A DNA stretch of 64,000 bases, from contig OY829281.1 in assembly GCA_963691715.1 (NCBI GenBank), positions 3,162,001 through 3,226,000 on the forward strand. The letters are read 5' to 3'. This DNA comes from HXMU1420-13 sp963691715. GTDB lineage: Bacteria > Bacteroidota > Rhodothermia > Balneolales > Balneolaceae. Position 1 is the first letter of the stretch. The number at the start of each line of letters is the position of its first letter. A program made the position numbers and the translations under genes. Below the pieces are notes generated by a model. That model had not been told where the DNA came from. It saw only the letters and a list, made by a program, of their open reading frames with translations, and did no database searches. This document shows positions 1 through 9,566 of this stretch, one piece after another.

Positions 1-1
1 A

Positions 2-1636
2 ATCTCAATCGCCAAAATTAATTTTGTAGCTATCGATAAATGGAAGACACAAAATTATACAGATAATAGCTTAAAGTCAGTTTATATTTTTGATACAAGT
101 GGCAAAGGTGTTGCAACAATAACTTATCCGATAAATAATAGTCAAGAACCTATAATAAATTCAAATTTAAACCACTTAAATGTGTTAGACTTTGAATATT
201 ATAGTAAAGGATTATTTAGTTCTACACATGTTAGTAAGCCTTATGTGCATAAACAAATAAATGAACCTGTTTTTACCATTTCATCACCTGTATATTTAAA
301 CGGGAAAAAAAATGGCTTACTAGCTGTAACTTTTGAACTGAGTACTGTTATTGAAGTTTTAAGTGAAGAACTTGATACTATTTCTTTTAACCTCTTTGTG
401 ACTAACGAGGTTGGAGTACCATTCCCAATATATAGTGATGATATCGGGATTGATACATTTTCTCCAACACATACAAAAGAAGCGCTGACAATATTTGAAG
501 AAATTATTTCCATGTTTTCGTTTTTGGAATCTAATATTTACAGCGAACAAGTTTTTATGTCAGACATTGGATGGGGTTTGATTATTTCATCAAATCGTGT
601 TCTTGGAATAAATAACATAGAGAATATCATTATTTTTCTAAGTATTACATTAATTTCGTCATTAATCTTTGGCTTTATATTTTATTTCTTAGTTAAAAAA
701 AGTGCTATTTCTCCGATGAGAAAGATTGTTAAATCAATAAATTTAATAAGTGCTCACTTATTATCCAGAACTAAACATGTTTTAGATTTTCAAGAATCAA
801 TTTTCTTAAAATTTGACCAGAATACAAGAGACTCATTTCAGTCGGGCAAATCACTAGACTTACTCACTTCTCAAATTAAAATTAGTGACGAATTCACTAA
901 TACCATTGAAGATGATATGAAACAAACCGAAGAGCTAGTAAAAAAAGGTATTATATCTATTGATCAATTAATACAGGCGGTAACAATCATAAAGAATACG
1001 GCCTCTGAAACATCTAATATCATTGAAACGATCAATGATATAGCCCATCAAACTAATTTATTGGCACTTAATGCCTCTGTTGAAGCTGCTCGTGCTGGCG
1101 AAGCAGGGAAGGGGTTCGCCATTGTAGCTGATGAGGTAAGGGATTTAGCTAAGATGAGTGCAGAGGCTGCAAAAAATTCAACTGAACTAATAAAGAAATC
1201 CCAAATAGCTTCAGACAATGGGGTTAAACTTGCTACTAATACCGCTCAAAATTGGAATTCAATCGCAGAACAAGCAAAGCATATCGGGACATTAATTCAA
1301 GAGATTTCAAAAGCAACAAGCGATCATGCATTGATTATAGATAAAGCTGATAAATTATTATCTGGAGTAGATTTAATCATCAGAGAAAATAAATCTCAGT
1401 TGAATGAGTCTTCAGAAATAACAAAAAAAATTACAAATTACTCAAGTAAGTTAACTCAGCTAACAAAAGAGTTAAGTGGGCTGATTGATTGTGATATTTC
1501 AGAAAACCAAGATATGCATAGTTTAGAAAATAAATCTGACTATACAGCAAGTGATTTTATTGAAGTACCAGACCTAAATTATAATCAACCGACAATCGAT
1601 AAAATTAAAAGTGTTAATACTGCTTTTGATAAATGA
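2..1636 (+). CDS. Methyl-accepting chemotaxis protein, 5' end outside window
   Basis: The frame is open from base 2, so the gene begins before the window; an internal GTG at 182 is not its start. Roughly the first 210 visible residues look like an extracytoplasmic sensor, followed by one hydrophobic segment (near base 620-700) and a cytoplasmic signalling domain. The hairpin tip of the MCP domain is clear near bases 1030-1155 (IAHQTNLLALNASVEAARAG, then GKGFAIVADEVR). It would sense a ligand and control CheA/CheW. No pentapeptide tether is visible at the C-terminus. The ligand cannot be deduced. The family call is firm; the sensor type is unresolved because the N-terminus is missing. Confidence 0.93.
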   Translation: MSIAKINFVAIDKWKTQNYTDNSLKSVYIFDTSGKGVATITYPINNSQEPIINSNLNHLNVLDFEYYSKGLFSSTHVSKPYVHKQINEPVFTISSPVYLNGKKNGLLAVTFELSTVIEVLSEELDTISFNLFVTNEVGVPFPIYSDDIGIDTFSPTHTKEALTIFEEIISMFSFLESNIYSEQVFMSDIGWGLIISSNRVLGINNIENIIIFLSITLISSLIFGFIFYFLVKKSAISPMRKIVKSINLISAHLLSRTKHVLDFQESIFLKFDQNTRDSFQSGKSLDLLTSQIKISDEFTNTIEDDMKQTEELVKKGIISIDQLIQAVTIIKNTASETSNIIETINDIAHQTNLLALNASVEAARAGEAGKGFAIVADEVRDLAKMSAEAAKNSTELIKKSQIASDNGVKLATNTAQNWNSIAEQAKHIGTLIQEISKATSDHALIIDKADKLLSGVDLIIRENKSQLNESSEITKKITNYSSKLTQLTKELSGLIDCDISENQDMHSLENKSDYTASDFIEVPDLNYNQPTIDKIKSVNTAFDK

Positions 1637-1716
1637 TTCTTAACATATTGTTAAGTAAATATAAAATTAGGGGCTGAAGATGAACTAAAGATTACTGTTA
1701 TTAAAAATGGCAAAAT

Positions 1717-1724
1717 GCCGATAA
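1717..1724 (+). promoter_or_regulatory. GCCGATAA box, possible sigma-28 -10 element
   Basis: The octamer GCCGATAA matches the enterobacterial sigma-28 -10 consensus and lies 48 bases before the PAS kinase gene. A TAAA is present upstream but with an 11-base gap rather than the usual 15, so the match is incomplete. Confidence 0.25.
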
Positions 1725-1772
1725 TAAGTATTCAATATACTACAGATTACCAATAAAGTATAGATAGAGAGA

Positions 1773-3107
1773 ATGAGCAAAAAGTTAAAAAGTAGAAACG
1801 ATAAACCAACATTAAGTCTATTAAATTCTGCACAAAGCATTGTGCATGAGAAAAAAAATAATATGATAGAGAAAATTTGGGAAGATTTAGTACAAAATTA
1901 TTCTTTTTTAGATAATAATATTGAAGAAGGAAGTGCAGAAGATTATAAATCATATAAGCAATTCAATGAAGATTATTTGCCTACCTTTATGAATTATAAT
2001 TCATTCGATCACCCACAAAGCTCTAACAGTTTTGAACTTGATAAATTACGCACCATTTTTTCCGATAAACGAAGAAGTGAAGAGTTTTATAAGTTTACAA
2101 AAGCGATTCAATTAAGCCAATCATTTATACTAATACTTGGTCAAAATGGGTGCATACAATATGTAAATCCACACTTCCAAAAAATCTCAGGATATACCCA
2201 AGATGAGATCGTTGGAAAAAACTTAAATTATTTGATATCAACTATAGCCTCTCATGAAGAATATGAAGATTTATTGGGAGCCATGAAATCGGATATGAGT
2301 TGGTCTGGGGAACTCGTAAACTGCAAAAAAAATGGCGAATGGTATATTTTTAATGCTAAGATTTCCCCAATTAGTTCAAATAAAAGAGAATTAAAAGAAT
2401 TCATTATGGTAGGGCATGATGTAACATCTTTCAGAGAGACCGAAATAAAACTTGAACAAGCTATTCAGGACAAATCAATATTAGTTTCTGAGCTCCATAA
2501 CAGAGTTAAAAACAACCTGCAAATTGTTTCTAATTTAATGCAGATACAAGCTTCAGATGAAGGAAATGAGGATGTAAAAAGAAAATTGCAAACTATTGCT
2601 GGTAGAGTAAAAACAATAGCTAATATCCATGAAATTTTATTTGATTTTACAAGCTTTAATTCTCTTGATTTTAGTAAAAATATTCCGAAAATAGTGGATT
2701 TAGTTACTCAAATGTATGCGAAACCGAATTCTAATATAAATATTACCTACGATATTGAACCTTTAATTTTAGATGTTAATCAAGCTCATCCTTGTGCTTT
2801 ACTAGTAAATGAAATTATTACTAACTCATTTAAAAGATCCATAACAACTGATAGCAATGATCTACAAATCGAAATTGCATTGAATATGTTAGGGAATCAG
2901 GTAATGATCGATATTGTCTCAAGTAATACCGAAATTTTTAATATAAATGACCTTACAGAAGAATCATTGAGTTCAAATCTAATTAATTCATTAACAAGCC
3001 AACTTAAAGGAACTTGTAGCTACCTTGTTAATGAGAACAATACATCATTCTCATTGGTTTTTGAAAAAGATAATAGGACTGGAACTGGTAACACTCGGTT
3101 AAAATAG
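1773..3107 (+). CDS. PAS-domain sensor kinase of the HisKA_2 type with degenerate ATPase domain
   Basis: This is a soluble 444-residue protein with no membrane segment. Residues about 105-225 form a PAS domain (VNPHFQKISGYTQDEIVGKN, then VGHDVT). It is followed by a HisKA_2-type dimerisation segment, ELHNRVKNNLQIVSNLMQIQ, with the predicted phospho-acceptor His near residue 242. The ATPase domain keeps an N-box-like LLVNEIITNSFK, but the expected DxGxG loop is replaced by a stretch without that pattern (IDIVSSNTEIF). Phosphotransfer activity is therefore uncertain. It lies between two chemotaxis receptors. No response regulator is adjacent, so its partner is unknown. Confidence 0.8.
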   Translation: MSKKLKSRNDKPTLSLLNSAQSIVHEKKNNMIEKIWEDLVQNYSFLDNNIEEGSAEDYKSYKQFNEDYLPTFMNYNSFDHPQSSNSFELDKLRTIFSDKRRSEEFYKFTKAIQLSQSFILILGQNGCIQYVNPHFQKISGYTQDEIVGKNLNYLISTIASHEEYEDLLGAMKSDMSWSGELVNCKKNGEWYIFNAKISPISSNKRELKEFIMVGHDVTSFRETEIKLEQAIQDKSILVSELHNRVKNNLQIVSNLMQIQASDEGNEDVKRKLQTIAGRVKTIANIHEILFDFTSFNSLDFSKNIPKIVDLVTQMYAKPNSNINITYDIEPLILDVNQAHPCALLVNEIITNSFKRSITTDSNDLQIEIALNMLGNQVMIDIVSSNTEIFNINDLTEESLSSNLINSLTSQLKGTCSYLVNENNTSFSLVFEKDNRTGTGNTRLK

Positions 3108-3122
3108 TTCCTCCATATAGCC

Positions 3123-3157
3123 AGAAAAGGTAGCCATGAGCTACCTTTTCTATTTTT
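3123..3157 (+). terminator. Rho-independent terminator after the PAS kinase
   Basis: A perfect 12-bp stem (AGAAAAGGTAGC / GCTACCTTTTCT) with a 5-base loop is followed by a short T run. It lies just after the kinase stop codon. Confidence 0.85.
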
Positions 3158-3441
3158 AGTACACTACATTTTTAAAAGTAAAAATCTGCACATCAATTGA
3201 ATATTGTTAAGGACTAGATATTTAAAAAATTTAGTCTTTTTTTGATAGTGTATTATTCAGAGTTTTTTCCTTATTCATAAACAATTGTAAATTAGTAAAA
3301 TGCATATTGTTAAAAAATTTTAAAAAAAGTCAAGACTTTCTCTTAATAAAAAAGAATAAGATTCGATAATTAAATAGAAAGTAAATATCGCCCAAACATT
3401 GGCGCACAAAAAATAAACCGTTCATTAAGGAGAAAATTAAG
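3158..3441. other. Intergenic region upstream of the second receptor gene
   Basis: AT-rich non-coding DNA. It holds a TTCGATAA motif at 3362-3369 that resembles a weak sigma-28 -10 box and a good ribosome binding site (AAGGAGA) just before the receptor start at 3442. No RNA gene is recognisable. Confidence 0.4.
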
Positions 3442-5412
3442 ATGGAAAAGAAAAAGAGGTCATGGACCATTAAGCAAAGTATGCTTGCTATATGCTTCAT
3501 AGGATCAATTATGATTCTTATTGTATCAGCATTTGGTTTGACTGGTCTAAATCTTGTAAAATATGATTCCGAGCAAATAGCTGAGACTTATGTTCCGGAA
3601 TGGTCAATGGCCAATACGATCGAAAATGAGATCAGAGAAATTGGTTATGACAAATTAAAATACAAACTCAGTTTAGATGAAAAAGTATACGATGACATAG
3701 ATCATCGTTATGGTATTGTAGAAGAAGTATTAGTTGAACTTAACGATTTAGCAGTTTCGCACAACATGGATGTTCTTACCCAACAAATAAATAATCTTCG
3801 AAGCAATACAAATGATTTAAAAGAGCAATTAGACATATTTCATTATAAGTCTATTGATTATCACATTTTTGAAGATAGTGTTGAGCATGTCATTACAGAC
3901 TTTACACACGACTTAGAGTATCTATTACTAGCTTCTACAGGTGATGAAGCTTACTTCTTAACAAAAGTACTAGAAAAAGAAGTCGACACAAGCCTTAAAT
4001 TATGGAAATCTCTAGCAAGAGAAGACATTAAAGGTATAAAAGAAGGGAAAGATAATTTTTATCAAATCAAGTCTGATATCGATGAACATGCAGAAGAAGT
4101 CGATAAAGAAAAAGCTGACAAATATGAAGAACTTTCTTCAAAGTTGGTAAGTATTGTTGGTTTATTAGAAGAATTAATAGTTATCGAAGAAACGATAATT
4201 TCTAACGAAAAAGACACAGACAAAACATTTAAAAATGCTATCAAGTATGCTCATTCTATTTCTGATAGCGCAAGTTCAAGAACCGCAAATTTTAGCGAGC
4301 ATGCAGTTGCATCAGTTGGATCTTTTTGGACTATGATATTAATTGTTGCACTTATATCAGTTTCATTATCAACACTTATTGGATATTTGCTAGCCAAAAG
4401 AATTAATAACAAATTAACTTCAGCAGTCACTCGTATTAAATCCAGTTCAAATGAAGTGAATGTGGCAGCTAACCAATTCTCTGGTACATCACAAAATTTA
4501 GCCCAAAGTTCTAGTGAACAAGCTGCAGGAATTGAAGAAGCAACATCTTCAATTGAAGAAATGAGTTCGCAAATCAAACAAAACAGCGAAAATACATCTG
4601 TTGCTGAAGTAACTATGGAAGAATCTAAAAAGAATGTTGAAAATAGCGTACACGCTATTGAGTCACTGAAAAGTGCAATGCAAGAAATACAACATTCATC
4701 TATTGAAACATCAAAAATAATCAAAACCATAGATGACATTGCATTCCAAACAAACTTATTAGCGTTAAATGCGGCTGTTGAGGCAGCTCGAGCAGGTGAA
4801 GCCGGTAAAGGGTTTGCAGTGGTCGCAGAAGAAGTGAGAAACTTAGCACAGAGAAGCGCTGATGCTGCAAAAGATACTTCGCAACTTATAAATTCATCAC
4901 AAAACAGTTCTAAAAATGGTGTTGAATCGGCTCAAAAAGTTACCGAATCTCTTGAATTAATTTCAGACTCAACAAAAAGAGTAGATGTAATGGTTAAAGA
5001 AATCGCGGCATCCTCTAAAGAGCAGTCTGTTGGAATTGAGCAATTAAATTCTGTGATGAATGAAATGGATAAATCCATACAAGACAATGCTTCTTCATCC
5101 GAAGAGTCGGCTAGTGGAGCAGAAGAATTAGCAGCACAAGCTCAAGAAATGAGTACAATTGTTAATGAAATTAGTGTACTTGTAGGTTTAGATTTAAACC
5201 AGAACAGTTATACTTCTAATACTAACTCCAGAGGCAAAAATAATAGATTTAATCTGTTTGATAGAAATGGCAGTGCAACTTCACATGCTAGAAATGGTTA
5301 CAAAAGAGCTTCAGCTCCTGGTAATAGTGTAATGGAACCAACAACTAATGGTTCTTTTGATAGTGATTCTCATGAGCTAATACCTCTTGACGATGATTTC
5401 AATGAATTGTAA
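3442..5412 (+). CDS. Methyl-accepting chemotaxis protein
   Basis: A 656-residue transmembrane receptor. TM1 is at residues about 14-36, a helical periplasmic domain of about 255 residues follows (four-helix-bundle-like by composition), TM2 is at about 294-316, and then a long cytoplasmic coiled coil. The signalling tip (DIAFQTNLLALNAAVEAARA, then GKGFAVVAEEVRNLAQRSAD) is at residues about 431-470. No clear HAMP domain is visible after TM2. The C-terminal 80 residues are Ser/Asn-rich and end without a CheR-binding pentapeptide. A strong ribosome binding site (AAGGAGA) fixes the start. The ligand is unknown. Confidence 0.94.
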   Translation: MEKKKRSWTIKQSMLAICFIGSIMILIVSAFGLTGLNLVKYDSEQIAETYVPEWSMANTIENEIREIGYDKLKYKLSLDEKVYDDIDHRYGIVEEVLVELNDLAVSHNMDVLTQQINNLRSNTNDLKEQLDIFHYKSIDYHIFEDSVEHVITDFTHDLEYLLLASTGDEAYFLTKVLEKEVDTSLKLWKSLAREDIKGIKEGKDNFYQIKSDIDEHAEEVDKEKADKYEELSSKLVSIVGLLEELIVIEETIISNEKDTDKTFKNAIKYAHSISDSASSRTANFSEHAVASVGSFWTMILIVALISVSLSTLIGYLLAKRINNKLTSAVTRIKSSSNEVNVAANQFSGTSQNLAQSSSEQAAGIEEATSSIEEMSSQIKQNSENTSVAEVTMEESKKNVENSVHAIESLKSAMQEIQHSSIETSKIIKTIDDIAFQTNLLALNAAVEAARAGEAGKGFAVVAEEVRNLAQRSADAAKDTSQLINSSQNSSKNGVESAQKVTESLELISDSTKRVDVMVKEIAASSKEQSVGIEQLNSVMNEMDKSIQDNASSSEESASGAEELAAQAQEMSTIVNEISVLVGLDLNQNSYTSNTNSRGKNNRFNLFDRNGSATSHARNGYKRASAPGNSVMEPTTNGSFDSDSHELIPLDDDFNEL

Positions 5413-5448
5413 TTGAGATTTAAAATCTTATTTCAAACGGATAAATAA

Positions 5449-6633
5449 ATGAAAAAATTGAAATTTAAGCTAGTATGTTTGATGGTTGTAATGTTCGGCA
5501 TTAACTCAAATGCGATTTCACAGTACAATCAAAATAGCTATTCAGAAACAAATACTTCTGAAGAAAAGGTAGAAAAGCCAAAAGACAAATATTATGACAC
5601 TAAGTATGAAAAATTCACCTATAAAATTATTGGTGAGATTCATTACAACGATGTTGTGCAAGATAAAGATGACGTTAACTTAAAAGGTGAATTTGATTTT
5701 TATAAATTTGCAGTAAAAACAGGATTTAACTTTAACAAAAAGTTTAGCGTGACGAGCAAGGTCGTAGCAGAACATACGTTTGACCCAGATTACGATTACG
5801 GAGATGTTTACGTGAGTGATCTATACTTCAAATACAAACAATCCAAGAAGTTTTCAGTTCAAGCAGGAGTATTAACTGTACCTAATAGTGGTGGAAACGT
5901 TGGTGTATATGGTTCGGTAGTACTATCTCCCATAGAAAAATATATGTCTTATGCTTGGCGTGAAGCAGGCATTGGTGTAAGTGGTAAAATTAAGAAAATA
6001 AATTATAAAGCGACTTTAACAACTGGTCTAGATCCATATGAACTGGATAGTAAAAAAGTTATTTATAAGGCAAGAAATCATGATTTCTTTAATTCTTTAA
6101 ACAATGTAGCAACTGGAATACAGCTATATTATGGTGATTACTCCAGCACAAGAGTTGGGTTTTCAGCAATATATTCTGGATTAGAAAACTCTGGTGAAAC
6201 CAATACAACTTTTGAAGGAGCCTACTATACATTCGCAGAAATATTTGGTTCTCATAATTTTGGCAACTTAGGTACCAGATTTGTAGGAACTTACAGTTCT
6301 GTTAACAATTCAGAAAAGATCAATAAAGAATTTTACAATAAAGTTGGATCCGAGCAAGCGGGTGGTTTAGTTGAATTTACTTATGAGCTGAGTAGTTTGC
6401 TCAAGAAACAATCACAAAGAATGTTCGTTATGTTTAGATCGGAGTATTATGACTCTCATTACAGAACTGAGGGTACATCAGATAATCCTAAATATGAACA
6501 CTATGATTATACGCTTGGATTTGTTTTCATGCCAATCAAAAATCTAGAGTTTAAAGTAGATTATCAGATTCAAAGATTCAGTGATAAATACTCTAGTCAA
6601 ATATTTGATGTTGGAATTGGATTCCAATTTTAA
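5449..6633 (+). CDS. Outer-membrane beta-barrel protein
   Basis: This 394-residue protein has an N-terminal signal peptide (positive KKLKFK, then a hydrophobic stretch ending near NAISQ) and a body of alternating Tyr/Phe-rich strands. It ends in ...GIGFQF, with the C-terminal Phe typical of BAM-inserted barrels. It resembles porin-like barrels of Bacteroidota-type bacteria, but no specific family could be assigned. It starts 36 bases after the receptor stop, so it may be co-transcribed with it, and is followed by a strong terminator. Substrate and function are unknown. Confidence 0.75.
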   Translation: MKKLKFKLVCLMVVMFGINSNAISQYNQNSYSETNTSEEKVEKPKDKYYDTKYEKFTYKIIGEIHYNDVVQDKDDVNLKGEFDFYKFAVKTGFNFNKKFSVTSKVVAEHTFDPDYDYGDVYVSDLYFKYKQSKKFSVQAGVLTVPNSGGNVGVYGSVVLSPIEKYMSYAWREAGIGVSGKIKKINYKATLTTGLDPYELDSKKVIYKARNHDFFNSLNNVATGIQLYYGDYSSTRVGFSAIYSGLENSGETNTTFEGAYYTFAEIFGSHNFGNLGTRFVGTYSSVNNSEKINKEFYNKVGSEQAGGLVEFTYELSSLLKKQSQRMFVMFRSEYYDSHYRTEGTSDNPKYEHYDYTLGFVFMPIKNLEFKVDYQIQRFSDKYSSQIFDVGIGFQF

Positions 6634-6650
6634 AAGATTCGATATTTTCA

Positions 6651-6681
6651 AACCCATCACACTAGTGATGGGTTTTTTTTA
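6651..6681 (+). terminator. Rho-independent terminator
   Basis: A perfect 10-bp stem (AACCCATCAC / GTGATGGGTT) with a 4-base loop is followed by a run of T. It closes the receptor/barrel transcription unit. Confidence 0.9.
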
Positions 6682-7014
6682 TTAAATAAAGTGTAGCGAA
6701 CAGTTAGAATAATCTACTGTGTAATATGGTTTTAAATTACCGCCTGGTATAACAATTAAAAACAAATAACCTTTATGCACTATTCGCTCATGATATACAT
6801 TTTCAAGTTCGATTTTTTTCCTTAATTGATCAAATACGTCAATTAATTTCATTGACCGTTTATAGGCATCTCTCGATGAGTGTTTGTTGGATATAATATT
6901 TTCTAAACACCATCTATTTTTTAGAATAAAAATATTGGTTTGGGATTCTAAACATACTTTACTCAAGAATTCATATAAATTAATGAGTATTATATTGAAC
7001 TTAGAAGATTTCAA
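6682..7014 (-). CDS. Hypothetical protein, 110 residues, doubtful
   Basis: An open frame converging on the barrel-protein terminator. Only a TTG start is available at this 5' end. The protein is Lys/Ile/Asn-rich with several Cys and Trp and shows no motif I recognise, no signal peptide and no membrane segment. Its stop codon lies directly beside the terminator. It may be a real small gene or a chance frame in AT-rich DNA. Confidence 0.3.
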   Translation of the reverse strand: MKSSKFNIILINLYEFLSKVCLESQTNIFILKNRWCLENIISNKHSSRDAYKRSMKLIDVFDQLRKKIELENVYHERIVHKGYLFLIVIPGGNLKPYYTVDYSNCSLHFI

Positions 7015-7467
7015 TTAAATCGTAATCTTGCATCTGTTTTTTTTAAGTATAGTTTTTTTGATAGGTGTACAATAAGCCTAAATTATCTTGCTGCAACTTT
7101 TAGAATAGTCTGTAATATTTATTTTAGCTTAAAATTTTGACGATTTGTTTTTGAATTATTTCTCATTGAGCGGGTGGCGTCTACACTTACCGATTGGAAT
7201 TTATAGATTATAGAAATATTAACTTAATTTGTAGTTACTTTTCTAAATGAGAAATAAAGAACCTTATTTGGCAGTGTAGTTAAGTTAATAATCATGTGTA
7301 ATAATCATTATACAAAAAATTTACTTTTTAGAGTGAGCACACTATTTATATATTGAAAAGATTTATACTCTTATGCTTGTAAAATGAATTATTCGATTGG
7401 TGGTGTATTAGGAAAGTATATATAAACTTTATCGAATCAAGTTCTATTTGTCTCTTAATTACCGATT
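7015..7467. other. 453-bp intergenic region without recognisable feature
   Basis: AT-rich DNA downstream of the minus-strand sensor kinase. No convincing terminator hairpin, RNA gene or coding frame is visible. A TTGGCAGTGTAGTTAA stretch near 7268 is only a poor sigma-54 match and has no nearby plus-strand gene. Confidence 0.4.
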
Positions 7468-8508
7468 TTATAGATATGGAAAACAAATTGTAAAAGAAAC
7501 TCTTCCATCACTACCATCCTCTGTTAAGAATATAGTGCCACCGAACTGGTTTGCATAAACCAAGGCCATAGTTAATCCAATTCCTAAATTATTTGCTTTA
7601 GAAGTAACAAATGGATGAAATATATGTTCCTTAACTTCTTCAGGCATGTTGAAACATTCATTGGAAATTTTGATTGAATTTTCAGATAGTTGTGAAATTA
7701 CTACAGGGCTATTTTCAGGGCTATATTCAAGTGCATTTTCTACTAACAATTTCACAACCATCTTTAGTGCTTCGTTTGTTGCAAAAAATGTTTTTTTCTG
7801 TAATGGGGATAGGAATTGAATTCTGTTTCTCAAATTTTTGTCCAAATCAAACTGAACTTTATTTAAGATGCTGTCTAACTCAATATGTTCAAGTTTTTTC
7901 CGATCAAATTTATTTGGAATGTTATAAAAGTATTCCAGTTCATCCATCAAATTAGCAAGCCGGATTATTCCATGATCGATTTTTTTCGCACGATTCTGAA
8001 TATTTTCAAGATCAGTTTCACTTTTTAAAAGTTCTAAATATCCCGCAATACCAGTTAAAGGTGATCTGAATCTGTGTAGCATCACTGCTATCATATGCTT
8101 ACACCGGTCTAATGTAATTTTATTGGGTACTTCAGGGTTAGGTTTAAGCTCGATTTTATCATATACCGTATTCCCAGCTTGAAATGAGCCTGTATTCACT
8201 AAATACCACTGATTATTAAAGTTCACAACAGGATTATTTTCTAGTGCCGTATTATTGATGTTTAATATATTATCAATAGAAACATTATCAATTAGATGGT
8301 TATCAATTCCCCTTTTTGCATGTTCATTTAAGGCATAGATCATTCGTTTTCCTTTCTTGGTTATGAAGACTGGATAAGGAATATCATCAATAAGGGTTAA
8401 AATTGTATCCATGAATGCGTTTTCTGAGGGTAACGAATAGTAATCATCATAATGATTAAATTCATCTCTAGGATTTGTTTCTAATTGTAGTGTATTTAAA
8501 GTACTCAT
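7468..8508 (-). CDS. Sensor histidine kinase, possible FlgS/FleS-like flagellar regulator
   Basis: A soluble 346-residue kinase. Residues about 30-120 form a PAS-like input domain. The dimerisation helix carries HRFRSPLTG with the predicted phospho-acceptor His145. The ATPase domain has LLVENALEYS as N box and a GIGL G2 box. The usual DxGxG G1 motif is not evident. Size, lack of membrane segments and position directly divergent from the flgB operon resemble the FleS/FlrB/FlgS kinases that phosphorylate NtrC-type flagellar activators. The likely partner is the regulator at 58618-60042. This pairing is inferred from context. Confidence 0.72.
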   Translation of the reverse strand: MSTLNTLQLETNPRDEFNHYDDYYSLPSENAFMDTILTLIDDIPYPVFITKKGKRMIYALNEHAKRGIDNHLIDNVSIDNILNINNTALENNPVVNFNNQWYLVNTGSFQAGNTVYDKIELKPNPEVPNKITLDRCKHMIAVMLHRFRSPLTGIAGYLELLKSETDLENIQNRAKKIDHGIIRLANLMDELEYFYNIPNKFDRKKLEHIELDSILNKVQFDLDKNLRNRIQFLSPLQKKTFFATNEALKMVVKLLVENALEYSPENSPVVISQLSENSIKISNECFNMPEEVKEHIFHPFVTSKANNLGIGLTMALVYANQFGGTIFLTEDGSDGRVSFTICFPYL

Positions 8509-8677
8509 ATCGATTTCTGTGCCGAAAATTGGTTAGTGATTACTTTATCAGCGTGTCGATTCTTTTCCTTAAGTGAATTTTTGAAAGTGGAAAAATTTGC
8601 CTTAAAACGGATAAATGTCCTATTTCTTAATGCTTCTCCTGTGTAGTAAAATCATTATGAAGTAACTTATTTACATG

Positions 8678-8693
8678 TGGCACAACTATTGTC
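8678..8693 (+). promoter_or_regulatory. Sigma-54-type promoter for the flgB operon
   Basis: TGGCAC-AACTA-TTGT matches the -24/-12 consensus TGGCAC-N5-TTGC except for the last base of the -12 pair. It sits 27 bases before the flgB start, and similar sites precede flgF and fliS. Confidence 0.6.
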
Positions 8694-8719
8694 TTATTGA
8701 TTCCAAATAATGCAAATAC

Positions 8720-9064
8720 ATGGATCTTATCAATTCCAATCACTCACAATTACTGGCCAAAACAATGGATGCATATTCATTGAGGCAAAAAATAACGGCT
8801 ACTAACATTGCTAATGCTGATACCCCAGGTTATAAACGCCATGAGGTTAACTTTGAAGATGCATTAAATGAAGCAATTGATGCAACAGGATTGGGGGTAA
8901 ATAAAGAAGTAAACCCAACAATAGTAGAAACTGATCAAAATGTAATTCTTGAAGATGAATTAATTGAACAAGCAGATACACAAGTTCGTTTTCAAATGGT
9001 TACAAAAGCACTTCGGCATCACTATAGCTTAGTTAGAAATGGAATAACAGGCACAAATAGATAG
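8720..9064 (+). CDS. flgB: Flagellar basal-body proximal rod protein FlgB
   Basis: 114 residues, a normal FlgB length. The N-terminal rod signature is clear (TATNIANADTPGYKRHEVNF) and the C-terminus has the heptad pattern of axial proteins. It is exported by the flagellar type III system and forms the base of the rod on the MS ring/FliE. It is the first gene of a long plus-strand operon and lies 27 bases after a sigma-54-like site. flgC follows after 4 bases. Confidence 0.96.
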   Translation: MDLINSNHSQLLAKTMDAYSLRQKITATNIANADTPGYKRHEVNFEDALNEAIDATGLGVNKEVNPTIVETDQNVILEDELIEQADTQVRFQMVTKALRHHYSLVRNGITGTNR

Positions 9065-9068
9065 ACTT

Positions 9069-9563
9069 ATGATACCTGATAGACTTTCTTCGACATTTAA
9101 AACAGCCTCACAGGGTCTAGCATTACAACGTGAGCGTATTGCTGTCGCATCACAAAATATTGCAAATGCACGTACCTCTGCATCGCCAGATTCCAAAAAC
9201 GTATACCGACCCCGTGAGGTTATAACACAATCCCCAAACACACAGCAATTTTTTGATATTCTAGCGGGGGCACAATCAAGTTTGAAAGTTACTAACAATC
9301 AACACATGAGTTCTGCAGATGGATTAGTCGGTCAGAAAAATACTGGACTTGGACCATCTTTTGAAGTTGTTGAGCAAGAAAAATTTCGCTATGAATATGA
9401 TCCTAATCATCCACATGCAGATGAAAATGGAATGGTAAAATACCCAGATATCGATATGGTTAAAGAAATGGCAGTGATGGTGAGTGCTAATCGCTTATAT
9501 GAAGCAAACTTGAGTAGTATCGAAGCGGAAAAAGAACTCCTTAAAAAATCTTTGGAGATTTAA
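9069..9563 (+). CDS. flgC: Flagellar basal-body rod protein FlgC
   Basis: 164 residues. The N-terminal rod motif (RIAVASQNIANARTSASPDS) and the C-terminal FlgC-type motif (MAVMVSANRLYEANL) are both present. It forms the proximal rod with FlgB and FlgF. It is slightly longer than the enterobacterial protein (about 134 residues), with the extra length in the middle. It is translationally packed between flgB and the small gene at 9567. Confidence 0.96.
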   Translation: MIPDRLSSTFKTASQGLALQRERIAVASQNIANARTSASPDSKNVYRPREVITQSPNTQQFFDILAGAQSSLKVTNNQHMSSADGLVGQKNTGLGPSFEVVEQEKFRYEYDPNHPHADENGMVKYPDIDMVKEMAVMVSANRLYEANLSSIEAEKELLKKSLEI

Positions 9564-9566
9564 TTA

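Noticed and set aside
8510..8525. Sigma-54-like site (CGGCAC-N5-TCGA) on the minus strand before the kinase gene
   Set aside because: It would start transcription inside the coding region and has two mismatches in the -12 part.
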